Assembly (NCBI GenBank): GCA_025965895.1
Contig: JAOPWC010000192.1
Coordinates: forward strand, 50,298-114,297
Origin: Mycobacterium sp.
GTDB taxonomy: Bacteria > Actinomycetota > Actinomycetes > Mycobacteriales > Mycobacteriaceae
Direction: 5' to 3'
Length of the DNA stretch: 64,000 nt
Part shown: one piece after another, positions 8,839 through 16,799 of the stretch
How the letters are laid out: the number at the start of each line of letters is the position of its first letter
Position numbering within the stretch: position 1 is the first letter of the stretch
The notes under the pieces: model-generated
What the model was told of the DNA's origin: nothing
What the model saw: only the letters and a program-made list of their open reading frames with translations
Database searches by the model: none
Position numbers and translations under genes: made by a program

Positions 8839-8876
8839 AACACGTGTTTCCTGATATTCCCAAGCCGGCATGCCGG
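8839..8876. promoter_or_regulatory. Two palindromes in the mpaB-like/tetR divergent promoter (candidate operators)
   Basis: The 79-base gap between the two divergent starts contains AACACGTGTT (8839-8848) and CCGGCATGCCGG (8865-8876), both perfect inverted repeats. TetR-family regulators usually bind such palindromes in their own divergent promoter. Which of the two is the operator is not known; the second lies only 15 bases before the tetR GTG. Confidence 0.5.
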
Positions 8877-8891
8877 TGTCAAGATGGTCCG

Positions 8892-9515
8892 GTGTCTTCT
8901 CCCAGCACGCGGCCGTATCGAGGCGTCCCGCCGGCCGACCGGCAGGCTCAGCGGCGTGCTCGGCTGCTCGCCGCGGGTCTGGCGATCCTTGGCTCCGGCT
9001 CGGATCCGGAAGTGCTGACTGTGCGCGGCGTGTGCCGACAGGCAGGCGTCACCGCGCGCTACTTCTACGAGAGTTTCGCGGACAAGGACGAGTTCGTGGG
9101 CGCGGTGTTCGACTGGGTGGTTGCGGACCTGGCCGCGACGACCCAGGCCGCGGTGGCCGCGGCATCACCCGCCGAACAAACCCGGGCAGGCATGGCCAAC
9201 ATCGTGCGCATCATCCTCGGCGACCCCCGGGTCGGACGGTTGCTGTTCAGCGCCGAGTTGGCGGACCCCATGCTTGTCCGCAAACGGGCCGAATCGAGTG
9301 CGCTGTTCGCGATGTTGTGCGGGCAGCATCTCAGCAATGCGCTGCGCCTCAACGAGAACGACCGGATCAAGGCCACCGCGCACTTCGTGGTAGGCGGCGT
9401 CGGGCAGACGCTCAGCGCATGGCTTTCGGGCGAAATCTACTTTACCGCAGAGGAATTGGTCGGCCAGCTGGCATCTCTGCTCGACGAAACCGCCCATGCG
9501 GGGCCGTTCCGTTGA
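8892..9515 (+). CDS. TetR/AcrR-family transcriptional regulator
   Basis: A 207-residue one-component repressor. The N-terminal helix-turn-helix reads LTVRGVCRQAGVTARYFYES followed by FADKDEFVGAVF (residues about 40-75), the usual TetR recognition helix and its extension. The C-terminal ligand domain is helical and unspecific. The GTG at 8892 gives a normal-length N-arm; an upstream ATG at 8844 would overlap the palindromes. It is divergent from the MpaB-like gene and lies 42 bases ahead of the D-2-hydroxyacid dehydrogenase, with which it is probably co-transcribed. It most likely regulates these two neighbours and itself. Confidence 0.88.
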   Translation: MSSPSTRPYRGVPPADRQAQRRARLLAAGLAILGSGSDPEVLTVRGVCRQAGVTARYFYESFADKDEFVGAVFDWVVADLAATTQAAVAAASPAEQTRAGMANIVRIILGDPRVGRLLFSAELADPMLVRKRAESSALFAMLCGQHLSNALRLNENDRIKATAHFVVGGVGQTLSAWLSGEIYFTAEELVGQLASLLDETAHAGPFR

Positions 9516-9557
9516 GGCGGGCCGTGCACGCTGCTCGCAGGCCGATACGATCAGGAA

Positions 9558-10517
9558 GTGGATCGCCAAAAGGTGGCGCTGAGGGTTCTGGCACACTTCG
9601 TGCCCGGCGAGAAGGTTCTGGAGTTCCTCGCGCCGCAGGCTGATTGGCTTGATGTTCGGTACTGTGCCGAGGACGACGACGACGCGTTCTACCGAGAGCT
9701 TCCCGAGGCCGAGGTGATCTGGCACGTGCTGCGGCCGCTCTCGGCGGCCGACCTCGAACGCGGACGACGGTTGCGGCTGGTGCACAAGCTCGGCGCAGGG
9801 GTGAACACGATCGACGTCGCCGCGGCGACGGCGCTCGGTATCGCGGTCGCGAACATGCCGGGCGCTAACGCGCCCTCCGTCGCCGAGGGCACGGTGCTGT
9901 TGATGCTCGCCGCGCTCCGGCGGCTGACGGCGTTGGACCGCGCGACCCGCGCCGGCGCCGGCTGGCCCACCGATCCGTCGCTCGGCGAGACGGTGCGCGA
10001 CATCGGCTCGTGCACAGTGGGGCTGCTGGGCTACGGCAATATCGCCCACCGTGTGGAGGAGATCGTTTCGGCCATGGGGGCGACGGTGCTGCACACCAGC
10101 ACCCGCGACGACGGCAGTCCCGGGTGGCGGCGGCTTGCAGAGCTGCTGAGCGCCAGCGACATCGTCTCCCTGCACCTGCCGCTGACCGGCGGCACGGCGA
10201 ACTTGATCGACCGGGACGCATTCGCGATGATGCGCCCCGACGCGGTGCTGGTCAACACCTCACGCGGGGCGATTGTCGACGAGGCCGCGCTGGTCGACGC
10301 GCTGCAGGACGGGAGCCTGGCCGCCGCCGGCCTCGATGTGTTCGCGGTGGAACCGGTGAAACCGGACAACCCGTTACTGCGGCTGGACAACGTCGTGCTC
10401 ACGCCGCACGTGACCTGGTACACCGCGGACACCATGCGCCGCTACCTGACGGAGGCCGTCGACAACTGCATGCGGCTGCGGGACGGCCGCGAGTTGGCGA
10501 ACGTGGTCAACAGGTAG
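9558..10517 (+). CDS. D-2-hydroxyacid dehydrogenase family protein
   Basis: A 319-residue NAD(P)-dependent D-2-hydroxyacid dehydrogenase, of the family that interconverts 2-keto and D-2-hydroxy acids. The nucleotide loop is seen in TVGLLGYGNIAHRVEEI. The catalytic Arg is in VNTSRGAIVDEAALV, the Glu in LDVFAVEPV and the His in LTPHVTWYT. The substrate-binding half starts at residue 1 and closes the fold after the Rossmann insertion. The start is GTG at 9558. The specific acid is not predictable. It follows tetR closely, suggesting control by it. Confidence 0.88.
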   Translation: MDRQKVALRVLAHFVPGEKVLEFLAPQADWLDVRYCAEDDDDAFYRELPEAEVIWHVLRPLSAADLERGRRLRLVHKLGAGVNTIDVAAATALGIAVANMPGANAPSVAEGTVLLMLAALRRLTALDRATRAGAGWPTDPSLGETVRDIGSCTVGLLGYGNIAHRVEEIVSAMGATVLHTSTRDDGSPGWRRLAELLSASDIVSLHLPLTGGTANLIDRDAFAMMRPDAVLVNTSRGAIVDEAALVDALQDGSLAAAGLDVFAVEPVKPDNPLLRLDNVVLTPHVTWYTADTMRRYLTEAVDNCMRLRDGRELANVVNR

Positions 10518-10527
10518 CCTCGTTACC

Positions 10528-10539
10528 AACCGACCGGTT
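10528..10539. promoter_or_regulatory. Palindrome AACCG-AC-CGGTT upstream of fadE6
   Basis: A 12-base inverted repeat lies 19 bases before the fadE6 start and directly ahead of the GGAGG ribosome site (10544-10548). Short GC-rich palindromes of this kind are typical TetR operators, so it may be the control site of fadE6. No assigned regulator. Confidence 0.4.
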
Positions 10540-10558
10540 ATTTGGAGGACGGCAACGT

Positions 10559-12757
10559 ATGCCCATCGCGATCACTCCCGAGCACAAAGAACTGGCCGAC
10601 TCGGTGCGGGCCCTGGTCGAACGGGTCGCACCGTCGGAAGTGCTGCACGCCGCGCTGGAGACACCGCCGGAGAATCCCCCGCCGTATTGGCAGGCCGCGG
10701 CCCACCAGGGTCTGCAGGGCCTGCATCTGGCCGAATCGGTCGGCGGGCAAGGCTTCGGCATTATGGAACTTGCCGTCGCGTTGGCGGAATTCGGCCGTGG
10801 CGCCGTGCCGGGACCGTTCGTTCCGTCGGCCATCGCGAGCGCCCTGATCAACGCCCACGACCGTGGGGCGAAGGTGCTCGGCGACCTGGCTTCAGGCGCC
10901 GCGATCGCCACCTATGCGCTGGAGTCGTCGCTGACCGCCACGCACCAGGGCGACATGCTGGTCATCCGTGGCGAGGCCCGTTCTGTGCCCTCAGCCGCCG
11001 AAGCGTCGGTGCTGGTGCTGCCGGTGGCCGGCCTGGACCCCGAAACCAGCGGCACGGAGTGGGTGGTGCTCGACGCCGACCAACTCGAAATCGAGCCGGT
11101 CACATCCGTCGACCTGCTGCGGCCCATCGCGCATGTTCGCGCCAATGCGGTCGAGGTGCCCATCGACCGAGTCCTCACCAACCTCAGCGTCCCCGCGGCG
11201 CGGTCACTGGTGTCCACGCTGCTTTCGGCCGAGGCTGTGGGCGTGGCGCGCTGGGCCACCGACACCGCATCCGCGTATGCGAAGATTCGCGAACAGTTCG
11301 GCCGCCCGATCGGCCAGTTCCAGGCGATCAAACACAGGTGCGCCGAAATGGCCGCTGATACCGAGCGCGCCGTGGCCGCGGTGTGGGATGCGGCCCGGGC
11401 TATTGATGAAGGGCTTGAAACACCGGAAGCGGCAGCTGAATTCGCTGCCGCCGTGGCGGCTACCCTGGCGCCTGCCGCCGCGCAGCGCTGTACACAGGAC
11501 TGCATCCAGGTGCACGGCGGCATCGGATTCACCTGGGAGCACGACACCAACGTCTATTACCGCCGCGCACTTGGCATCAGTGCCGCTTTCGGCCGCGCTG
11601 CCGACTACCCGCAGCGGGTGGCCGACACCGCCAGCACGACCGGCATGCGGGTGCTCAACATCGATCTGGACCCGGACACCGAAAAGCTCCGCGCGGAGAT
11701 GCGGTCGGAAGTGTCGGCGCTGAAAGCGATTCCGCGCGAAGAACGGGCGACGGCGATCGCCGAGGGCGGATGGGTGGCGCCGCACCTGCCAAGGCCGTGG
11801 GGCCGCTCGGCGACCCCCGTGGAACAGATCATCATCCAGCAGGAGTTCAACACAGGCCGGGTCAAGCGACCGCAGCTCGGTATCGCGGCGTGGCTGGTGC
11901 CCTCGATCGTCGCTTTCGGCAGCGAGGAGCAGAAGCAGCGGTTCCTGCCGCCGACTTTCCGCGGCGAATTGATCTGGTGCCAGTTGTTTTCCGAGCCGGG
12001 CGCCGGCTCAGACCTGGCGAGCCTGACCACCAAGGCGACAGAGGTCGACGGCGGGTGGCGCATCACCGGGCAGAAGATCTGGACCACGGCCGCGCAGTTC
12101 TCACAATGGGGTGCGTTGCTGGCGCGCACCGATCCGGCCGCGCCGAAACACAGCGGCATCACCTACTTCTTGCTGGACATGTCGAGTCAGGGTGTGGAGG
12201 TCCGCCCGCTGCGGGAGCTGACCGGCGGCGCCATGTTCAACACGGTGTTCATCGACGACGTGTTCGTGCCCGACGACCTCGTGCTGGGTGAGGTCAACCG
12301 CGGCTGGGAGGTGAGCCGCAACACCCTGACCGCCGAACGGGTTTCGATCGGCAGCAGCGAGCCGCCATTCCTCGCGAACCTCGACCGGTTCGTTGAGTTC
12401 ATCAGGGACGGGCACTTCGACCAGGTCGCACAGAACCGCGCCGGCAAGCTGATCGCCGAGGGGCACGCGGTCAGGGTGCTCAACATGCGGTCGACGCTGC
12501 TGACCCTCGCCGGCTTCGACGCGCTGCCCTCGGCGGCCGTGTCGAAGCTGCTCTCAATGCGGACCGGCCAGGGCTATGCCGAGTTCGCGGTGGCGTCGTT
12601 CGGCACCGACGGCGCGATCGGCGATCCCGAACAGCTGCAAGGCAAGTGGGTGGATTATCTGCTGACCAGCCGCGCCACGACCATCTACGGCGGCACATCC
12701 GAGGTGCAGCTCAACATCATCGCCGAGCGGCTGCTCGGCCTGCCGCGCGATCCTTAA
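10559..12757 (+). CDS. fadE6: Double-domain acyl-CoA dehydrogenase FadE6
   Basis: A 732-residue flavoprotein made of two tandem acyl-CoA dehydrogenase units. The N-terminal unit (about 1-370) contains ARWATDTASAYAKIREQFGR and CIQVHGGIGFTWEHD. The C-terminal unit (about 380-732) contains WCQLFSEPGAGSDLASLTTK, WKITGQKIWTTAAQ-type flavin contacts (here GWRITGQKIWTT) and the end YGGTSEVQLNIIAERLLGLP. It oxidises an acyl-CoA thioester to the enoyl-CoA; the chain or sterol substrate is not known. Length and the convergent fadD2 and polD2 neighbours match FadE6 (Rv0271c, 731 residues as I recall). The ATG at 10559 was chosen for its GGAGG; a longer frame from 10010 lies inside the previous gene. The stop is only 11 bases from the fadD2 stop. 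Confidence 0.9.
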   Translation: MPIAITPEHKELADSVRALVERVAPSEVLHAALETPPENPPPYWQAAAHQGLQGLHLAESVGGQGFGIMELAVALAEFGRGAVPGPFVPSAIASALINAHDRGAKVLGDLASGAAIATYALESSLTATHQGDMLVIRGEARSVPSAAEASVLVLPVAGLDPETSGTEWVVLDADQLEIEPVTSVDLLRPIAHVRANAVEVPIDRVLTNLSVPAARSLVSTLLSAEAVGVARWATDTASAYAKIREQFGRPIGQFQAIKHRCAEMAADTERAVAAVWDAARAIDEGLETPEAAAEFAAAVAATLAPAAAQRCTQDCIQVHGGIGFTWEHDTNVYYRRALGISAAFGRAADYPQRVADTASTTGMRVLNIDLDPDTEKLRAEMRSEVSALKAIPREERATAIAEGGWVAPHLPRPWGRSATPVEQIIIQQEFNTGRVKRPQLGIAAWLVPSIVAFGSEEQKQRFLPPTFRGELIWCQLFSEPGAGSDLASLTTKATEVDGGWRITGQKIWTTAAQFSQWGALLARTDPAAPKHSGITYFLLDMSSQGVEVRPLRELTGGAMFNTVFIDDVFVPDDLVLGEVNRGWEVSRNTLTAERVSIGSSEPPFLANLDRFVEFIRDGHFDQVAQNRAGKLIAEGHAVRVLNMRSTLLTLAGFDALPSAAVSKLLSMRTGQGYAEFAVASFGTDGAIGDPEQLQGKWVDYLLTSRATTIYGGTSEVQLNIIAERLLGLPRDP

Positions 12758-12768
12758 CGCGCGTCGGG

Positions 12769-14454
12769 TTATTCGGCCTCGATCTTGCGCAGTTCGCGCT
12801 TGAGGATCTTGCCGGTCGGGTTGCGCGGCAACTCCTCGAGGAAGATCACCTCACGCGGCACCTTGTAGCGGGCGAGATGCTCGCGCACATACGTCTTGAC
12901 TGTGTCCTCGTCGAGGTCGGAGTCCTGCTCCCTGACGACGAACGCGCGCAGCCGGGCGCCCCACTCGGGATCGTCGACACCGAGCGCGGTGGCCTCGACG
13001 ACGTCCGGATGACCGCTGATCAGGTCCTCGACCTCGGCAGGAAACACGTTCTCGCCGCCGGAGACGATCATCTCGTCGTCGCGGCCGCTGACGTACAGCA
13101 GCCCGTTGTCGTCGAAATAGCCGAGGTCACCGGAAGAGAGCAGGCCATCCACGATCTGCTTGCCGCCTCCGCCGGTGTAGCCCTGGAACGGGAATGTGTT
13201 GCCGACGAAGATGCGGCCGACCTCACCCTGCGGCACTTCGTTGCCCCGCTCGTCGAGGATCTTGACCTTCACCCCCTTGACCACCGGCCCGACCGTCGCG
13301 GCGTTGATCTCGAGGTCCTCGGGGCGCGCGATCGTCGCGAACGCAATCTCGGTGGAGCCGTAGAGGTTGTAGACCACCGGGCCGAGTTCCTTGAGCGCGC
13401 GGCGGGCCAACTCGGCACCCAACTGCGAACCGGAGACGAACACGATCCGCAACGACGACAGGTCGGGTTTGCGTTCGGCCTTCTCCAGCGCGTCGAGAAT
13501 GCGCGACAGCATCACCGGCACCACGACAATCGCTGTCGCACGGTATTTTTCGATGTCTTCCAGAACAGTCGGGGGCCGGAATTTGCGGCGCAGCACCAGC
13601 GTCGACCCCAGCGTCATCGCGATCGTCGCGTGCAGGTAGCCCAGCGCATGGAACATCGGCGCGGGCAGCGAGGTGACCTCGCCGGCTCGGAACGGCACGT
13701 GCGACAGCACCCCGCCGATCGGCCCCAGTGTCGGCGGCTGGCTTCGGGAGGCACCCTTGGGCGTTCCGGTGGTGCCGCTGGTCAGGATCACCAATGACGA
13801 ATGTTTCGATGGCTTCGGCGCGGGCGCCTTGCTGCTGCGGGCGATCAAGTCGGCCAACGCCTCGTCGGCGCTGCCCGACAGTTGGTCGCTGTCAGGGTTG
13901 GTGGCCAACGCCCGTAGTCTGCCCAGTTCGAAATTCGCCTGCGCCACCGCGTCGGCGTACTCGTCGTCATAGATCAGCAGCCGTGCGCCCTCCCGCTCGG
14001 CGACGTCGGCGATCTGCCGGCCGGAGAACTCGGTGTTCATCATGATCGTGCGGGCTCCTGCCCGCGCGCAGGCATAGTTGGCGATCGCGAACCAGCGGCT
14101 GTTGCGCCCGAGGATCGCGACACCGTCGCCACCTCTGATGCCCATCTCGACCAAGCCGTTGGCCACCGCGTTGACGCTGTCGTCGAGCTCCCGGAACGTC
14201 ATCGTGCCGTCGTCATCGATGACCGCGGCCCGGTGCGGGGTGCGGCGTGCGTTCATCGCCGGAAGCATCCCCATCTCGCCCCAGCGCAGGAAGTCGGCGG
14301 CCATCGCGGCGACGTTCTGCGGCGGCTCGACCTTGAGTGCTCCCGCTTCGAACATCTTGCGGACGTAGTGGAGTTCCGCTGAGCCGCGGTCGGCGTACTG
14401 CCGCGCCTTGGCGACGGCTTGCGACGCGAGTTCGGCAACGTTGAGCGTAGGCAT
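12769..14454 (-). CDS. fadD2: Long-chain acyl-CoA synthetase FadD2
   Basis: A 561-residue ANL-family ligase that adenylates a fatty acid and transfers it to CoA. Visible signatures are the P-loop VILTSGTTGTPKGASRSQ, NLYGSTEIAFATI, DLGYFDDNGLLYVSGRDDEM and the C-terminal lysine motif RNPTGKILKRELRKIEAE. The N-terminus MPTLNVAELASQ and the following helix match the FadD2 subtype, and the gene order fadE6-fadD2-polD2 is that of M. tuberculosis Rv0271c-Rv0270-Rv0269c. The frame opens at a GTG (14460) two codons earlier, but the ATG at 14454 is the more plausible start. It is divergent from polD2 with a 55-base shared promoter gap. Confidence 0.92.
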   Translation of the reverse strand: MPTLNVAELASQAVAKARQYADRGSAELHYVRKMFEAGALKVEPPQNVAAMAADFLRWGEMGMLPAMNARRTPHRAAVIDDDGTMTFRELDDSVNAVANGLVEMGIRGGDGVAILGRNSRWFAIANYACARAGARTIMMNTEFSGRQIADVAEREGARLLIYDDEYADAVAQANFELGRLRALATNPDSDQLSGSADEALADLIARSSKAPAPKPSKHSSLVILTSGTTGTPKGASRSQPPTLGPIGGVLSHVPFRAGEVTSLPAPMFHALGYLHATIAMTLGSTLVLRRKFRPPTVLEDIEKYRATAIVVVPVMLSRILDALEKAERKPDLSSLRIVFVSGSQLGAELARRALKELGPVVYNLYGSTEIAFATIARPEDLEINAATVGPVVKGVKVKILDERGNEVPQGEVGRIFVGNTFPFQGYTGGGGKQIVDGLLSSGDLGYFDDNGLLYVSGRDDEMIVSGGENVFPAEVEDLISGHPDVVEATALGVDDPEWGARLRAFVVREQDSDLDEDTVKTYVREHLARYKVPREVIFLEELPRNPTGKILKRELRKIEAE

Positions 14455-14509
14455 GACCACACCTTATGTGACCGGGGTCTCACGGCGGCTGGGAAACTAG
14501 CATGGCGGT

Positions 14510-15742
14510 ATGGCCGCTCCGCTCGTGCTGGACGTGGACGGTCGCGACGTGACCATCACCCATCCGGACAAGGTCATCTTCCCGGTCCCCGGGTACACCA
14601 AAGCCGACCTGGTCCTTTATTACCTGGACGTTGCGGACGGGGCGCTGCGCGGGGTTGCCGACCGGCCGATGATCCTCAAGCGCTTCGTCAAGGGGCTCTC
14701 CGGGGAGGCCGTCTTCCAGAAACGCGCGCCGGAGAAGCGCCCCGACTTCGTGGATGTCGCCGAGCTGCGCTACGCGTCCGGGACGTCTGCCAAAGAGGCG
14801 GTGATCCACGACGCCGCCGGTCTGGCGTGGGTGATCAACCTGGGGTGCATCGATCTCAACCCGCACCCGGTGCGCGCCACCGACCTGGACCATCCCGACG
14901 AGCTGCGCATCGACCTGGACCCGGTGCCCGGGGTCGCGTGGCGGCAGATCGTCGACGTTGCCCTGGTGGTACGCGAGGTGTTGGGCGACTACGGGCTGAC
15001 GGGCTGGCCGAAGACGTCAGGATCGCGTGGCTTTCACGTTTATGCCCGCATCACGCCACGGTGGCCGTTCTCGCAGGTCCGGCTCGCCGCCGAAACCGTT
15101 GCGCGCGAAGTGGAGCGCCGTGCGCCCGCAACGGCGACGAGCCGGTGGTGGAAGGAAGAGCGTGAGGGCGTGTTCGTCGACTTCAACCAGAACGCCAAGG
15201 ACCGCACGATGGCGTCGGCGTACTCGGTGCGAGCCACACCCGACGCCCGGGTGTCGGCTCCGCTGTTCTGGGACGAGGTCGCCGATTGCCGCCCCGAGGC
15301 TTTCACGATGGCCACCATGCCGAAGCGATTCGACGACCTCGGTGATCCCTGGGAGGGGATCGATGACGCCGCGGGGTCGCTGGACGCACTGCTGGAACTG
15401 GCTGAGCGGCTGGGACCGGCCGAGAAGCCGCCGCGCGGCGCTAAGAAAGGAACAGGCCGGCGCCAGTCGACGATGCCGCTGATCGAAGTTGCCCGCACCA
15501 AAACCAAGGACGAGGCGATGTCCGCGCTGGACACTTGGCGCAAGCGCCACCCCACGGCGGCCAAGCTGCTCAAGCCCGCCGACATCCTGGTCGACGGAAT
15601 GCGCGGACCGAGCTCGATCTGGTACCGGATCCGGTTGAACCTGCAGCACGTCCCGCCAGATCAGCGACCGCCGCAGGGGGAGTTGATCGCCGACTACAAC
15701 CCGTGGACCAACTATTCAGGCCCGCAGCAGCCTGGTGGCTAG
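14510..15742 (+). CDS. polD2: LigD-Pol-type primase-polymerase PolD2
   Basis: A 410-residue archaeo-eukaryotic primase-superfamily polymerase resembling the Pol domain of LigD but without ligase or nuclease domains. The metal-binding pair is D135 and D137 in ELRIDLDPVPG, and the conserved KTSGSRGFHVYAR follows about 35 residues later. The C-terminus carries the extra PSSIWYRIRLNLQHVP and ADYNPWTNY. In mycobacteria PolD1 and PolD2 are stand-alone NTP/dNTP polymerases able to fill short gaps in DNA, with uncertain physiological roles in repair. Position next to fadD2/fadE6 identifies the PolD2 orthologue (Rv0269c). The ATG at 14510 gives the conserved start. Confidence 0.9.
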   Translation: MAAPLVLDVDGRDVTITHPDKVIFPVPGYTKADLVLYYLDVADGALRGVADRPMILKRFVKGLSGEAVFQKRAPEKRPDFVDVAELRYASGTSAKEAVIHDAAGLAWVINLGCIDLNPHPVRATDLDHPDELRIDLDPVPGVAWRQIVDVALVVREVLGDYGLTGWPKTSGSRGFHVYARITPRWPFSQVRLAAETVAREVERRAPATATSRWWKEEREGVFVDFNQNAKDRTMASAYSVRATPDARVSAPLFWDEVADCRPEAFTMATMPKRFDDLGDPWEGIDDAAGSLDALLELAERLGPAEKPPRGAKKGTGRRQSTMPLIEVARTKTKDEAMSALDTWRKRHPTAAKLLKPADILVDGMRGPSSIWYRIRLNLQHVPPDQRPPQGELIADYNPWTNYSGPQQPGG

Positions 15743-16289
15743 CACCGCTGCGGCGCCGAATCAGAGTCCGGGGTCGCCCGGTTCTTCGGCTCCCCGTCGC
15801 CCTTGGGTCCCGTTGATGCGGAACTGTCCGATGAAACGGCGGACGAGCGGCTCGTGATCATCTGCCGGGATGGGTCGTTTGCAGTCGCCGCGTTCTGCGC
15901 AGGACATGACGTCGGCCTGCGGACAATCACTCGGCCCGTCTGCCGTCGAGATTGGCTGCGATTCCTGCTTTGGTCCTCGCCGAACGAACGGAAGTCTGAG
16001 GAAGTTCGTGTTTATCTGCAAGGCGGCACTCTCTCGCTGGCCGGCCATTCCGGCCATGCCTTCCAGAATTGCGTGCCCGCGACGCCATGTCGTCACTGCT
16101 GACACCCGAGCACACTTCCCACCAGCAGGAATCTCTGGTTCCGGGAGGCAGCCAAACGACGCTTCGACATTCCGTTGCAGCCGGATTCCGACATCAGTGC
16201 GAGACGATTACGAGGATCGGCACTTATGGCTAGCCGCCATCTTTTGCCCGCCGGCGATAATCAAAACCTGCTCAGTCGTTGTAATCAAC
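15743..16289. other. 547-bp gap without a confident gene
   Basis: Both strands have open frames of 60 to 115 codons (15761-16105 minus; 15803-16102 plus), but none has a recognisable domain, ribosome site or codon pattern that stands out. A plus-strand stretch reads ADERLVIICRDGSFAVAAFC, faintly protein-like, without support at either end. From about 16150 the sequence becomes less GC-rich ahead of the AhpD-like gene and probably contains its promoter. Confidence 0.4.
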
Positions 16290-16652
16290 ATGAGCGACCA
16301 CCACCACAACCAAGAAGTACTCAACGAATTGAACGGGCAGGGCCGTGCTCTGCGCCAGATGATTCCAGAGGTGTACCGCGGGTTCGGGGACCTGAGCAGT
16401 GCGGCGCTGACGCCTGGCGCTCTGGACAGGAAGGTCAAAGAGCTCATGGCGATGGCCATCGGGGTAGTGCACAGGTGCGACGGCTGCATCGCCTCACACG
16501 CGCGAGGCGCCGTCCTGGCCGGAGCAACCAAAGAGGAGGCGGCCGAAGCGATCGGCGTCAGCATCCTCATGCAGGGTGGGCCCGCCACCGTTTACGGTGC
16601 TCGTGCTTACGACGCCTTCTGTGAGTTTGCCGCTGCGCACGCGACGGTCTAG
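16290..16652 (+). CDS. Carboxymuconolactone decarboxylase/AhpD-like protein
   Basis: A 120-residue single-domain AhpD-like protein. The redox motif is C63-D-G-C66 followed by H70 in VVHRCDGCIASHARGAVLAG, the layout of alkylhydroperoxidase D-type CMD proteins that reduce peroxides or disulphides. The helical fold is full length. The start at 16290 was chosen for domain completeness; the frame is open upstream to 15870, with no ribosome site there. It precedes car by 147 bases on the same strand, but the AT-rich gap suggests car has its own promoter. Partner and electron donor are unknown. Confidence 0.85.
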   Translation: MSDHHHNQEVLNELNGQGRALRQMIPEVYRGFGDLSSAALTPGALDRKVKELMAMAIGVVHRCDGCIASHARGAVLAGATKEEAAEAIGVSILMQGGPATVYGARAYDAFCEFAAAHATV

Positions 16653-16699
16653 CACGGACATAATCTGCCGTGGCGATGAGGCCCGCTCACAGCAAGCGT

Positions 16700-16799
16700 C
16701 CAGGAATATTTAGCTTTACTAACGTAGTTTTAGTGGGGAGTGCACGGCGCGGTGCGCCCCATTGACGAAACCAGCACCCGATTGTCAGAGGAGATCTCT
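16700..16799 (+). promoter_or_regulatory. AT-rich promoter region and ribosome site of car
   Basis: About 16706-16735 is strikingly AT-rich for this genome (AATATTTAGCTTTACTAA and GTAGTTTTAGT), the usual look of a mycobacterial promoter core. It contains a small inverted repeat ACTA-ACG-TAGT. The ribosome site GAGGAG lies about 6 bases ahead of the car ATG at 16800. Start point and exact hexamers cannot be fixed by eye. Confidence 0.45.

Noticed and set aside
10010..10558. Extension of the fadE6 frame by 183 codons upstream
   Set aside because: It lies wholly within the D-2-hydroxyacid dehydrogenase gene in another frame and is Arg/Ala-rich shadow sequence; the ATG at 10559 has its own ribosome site.
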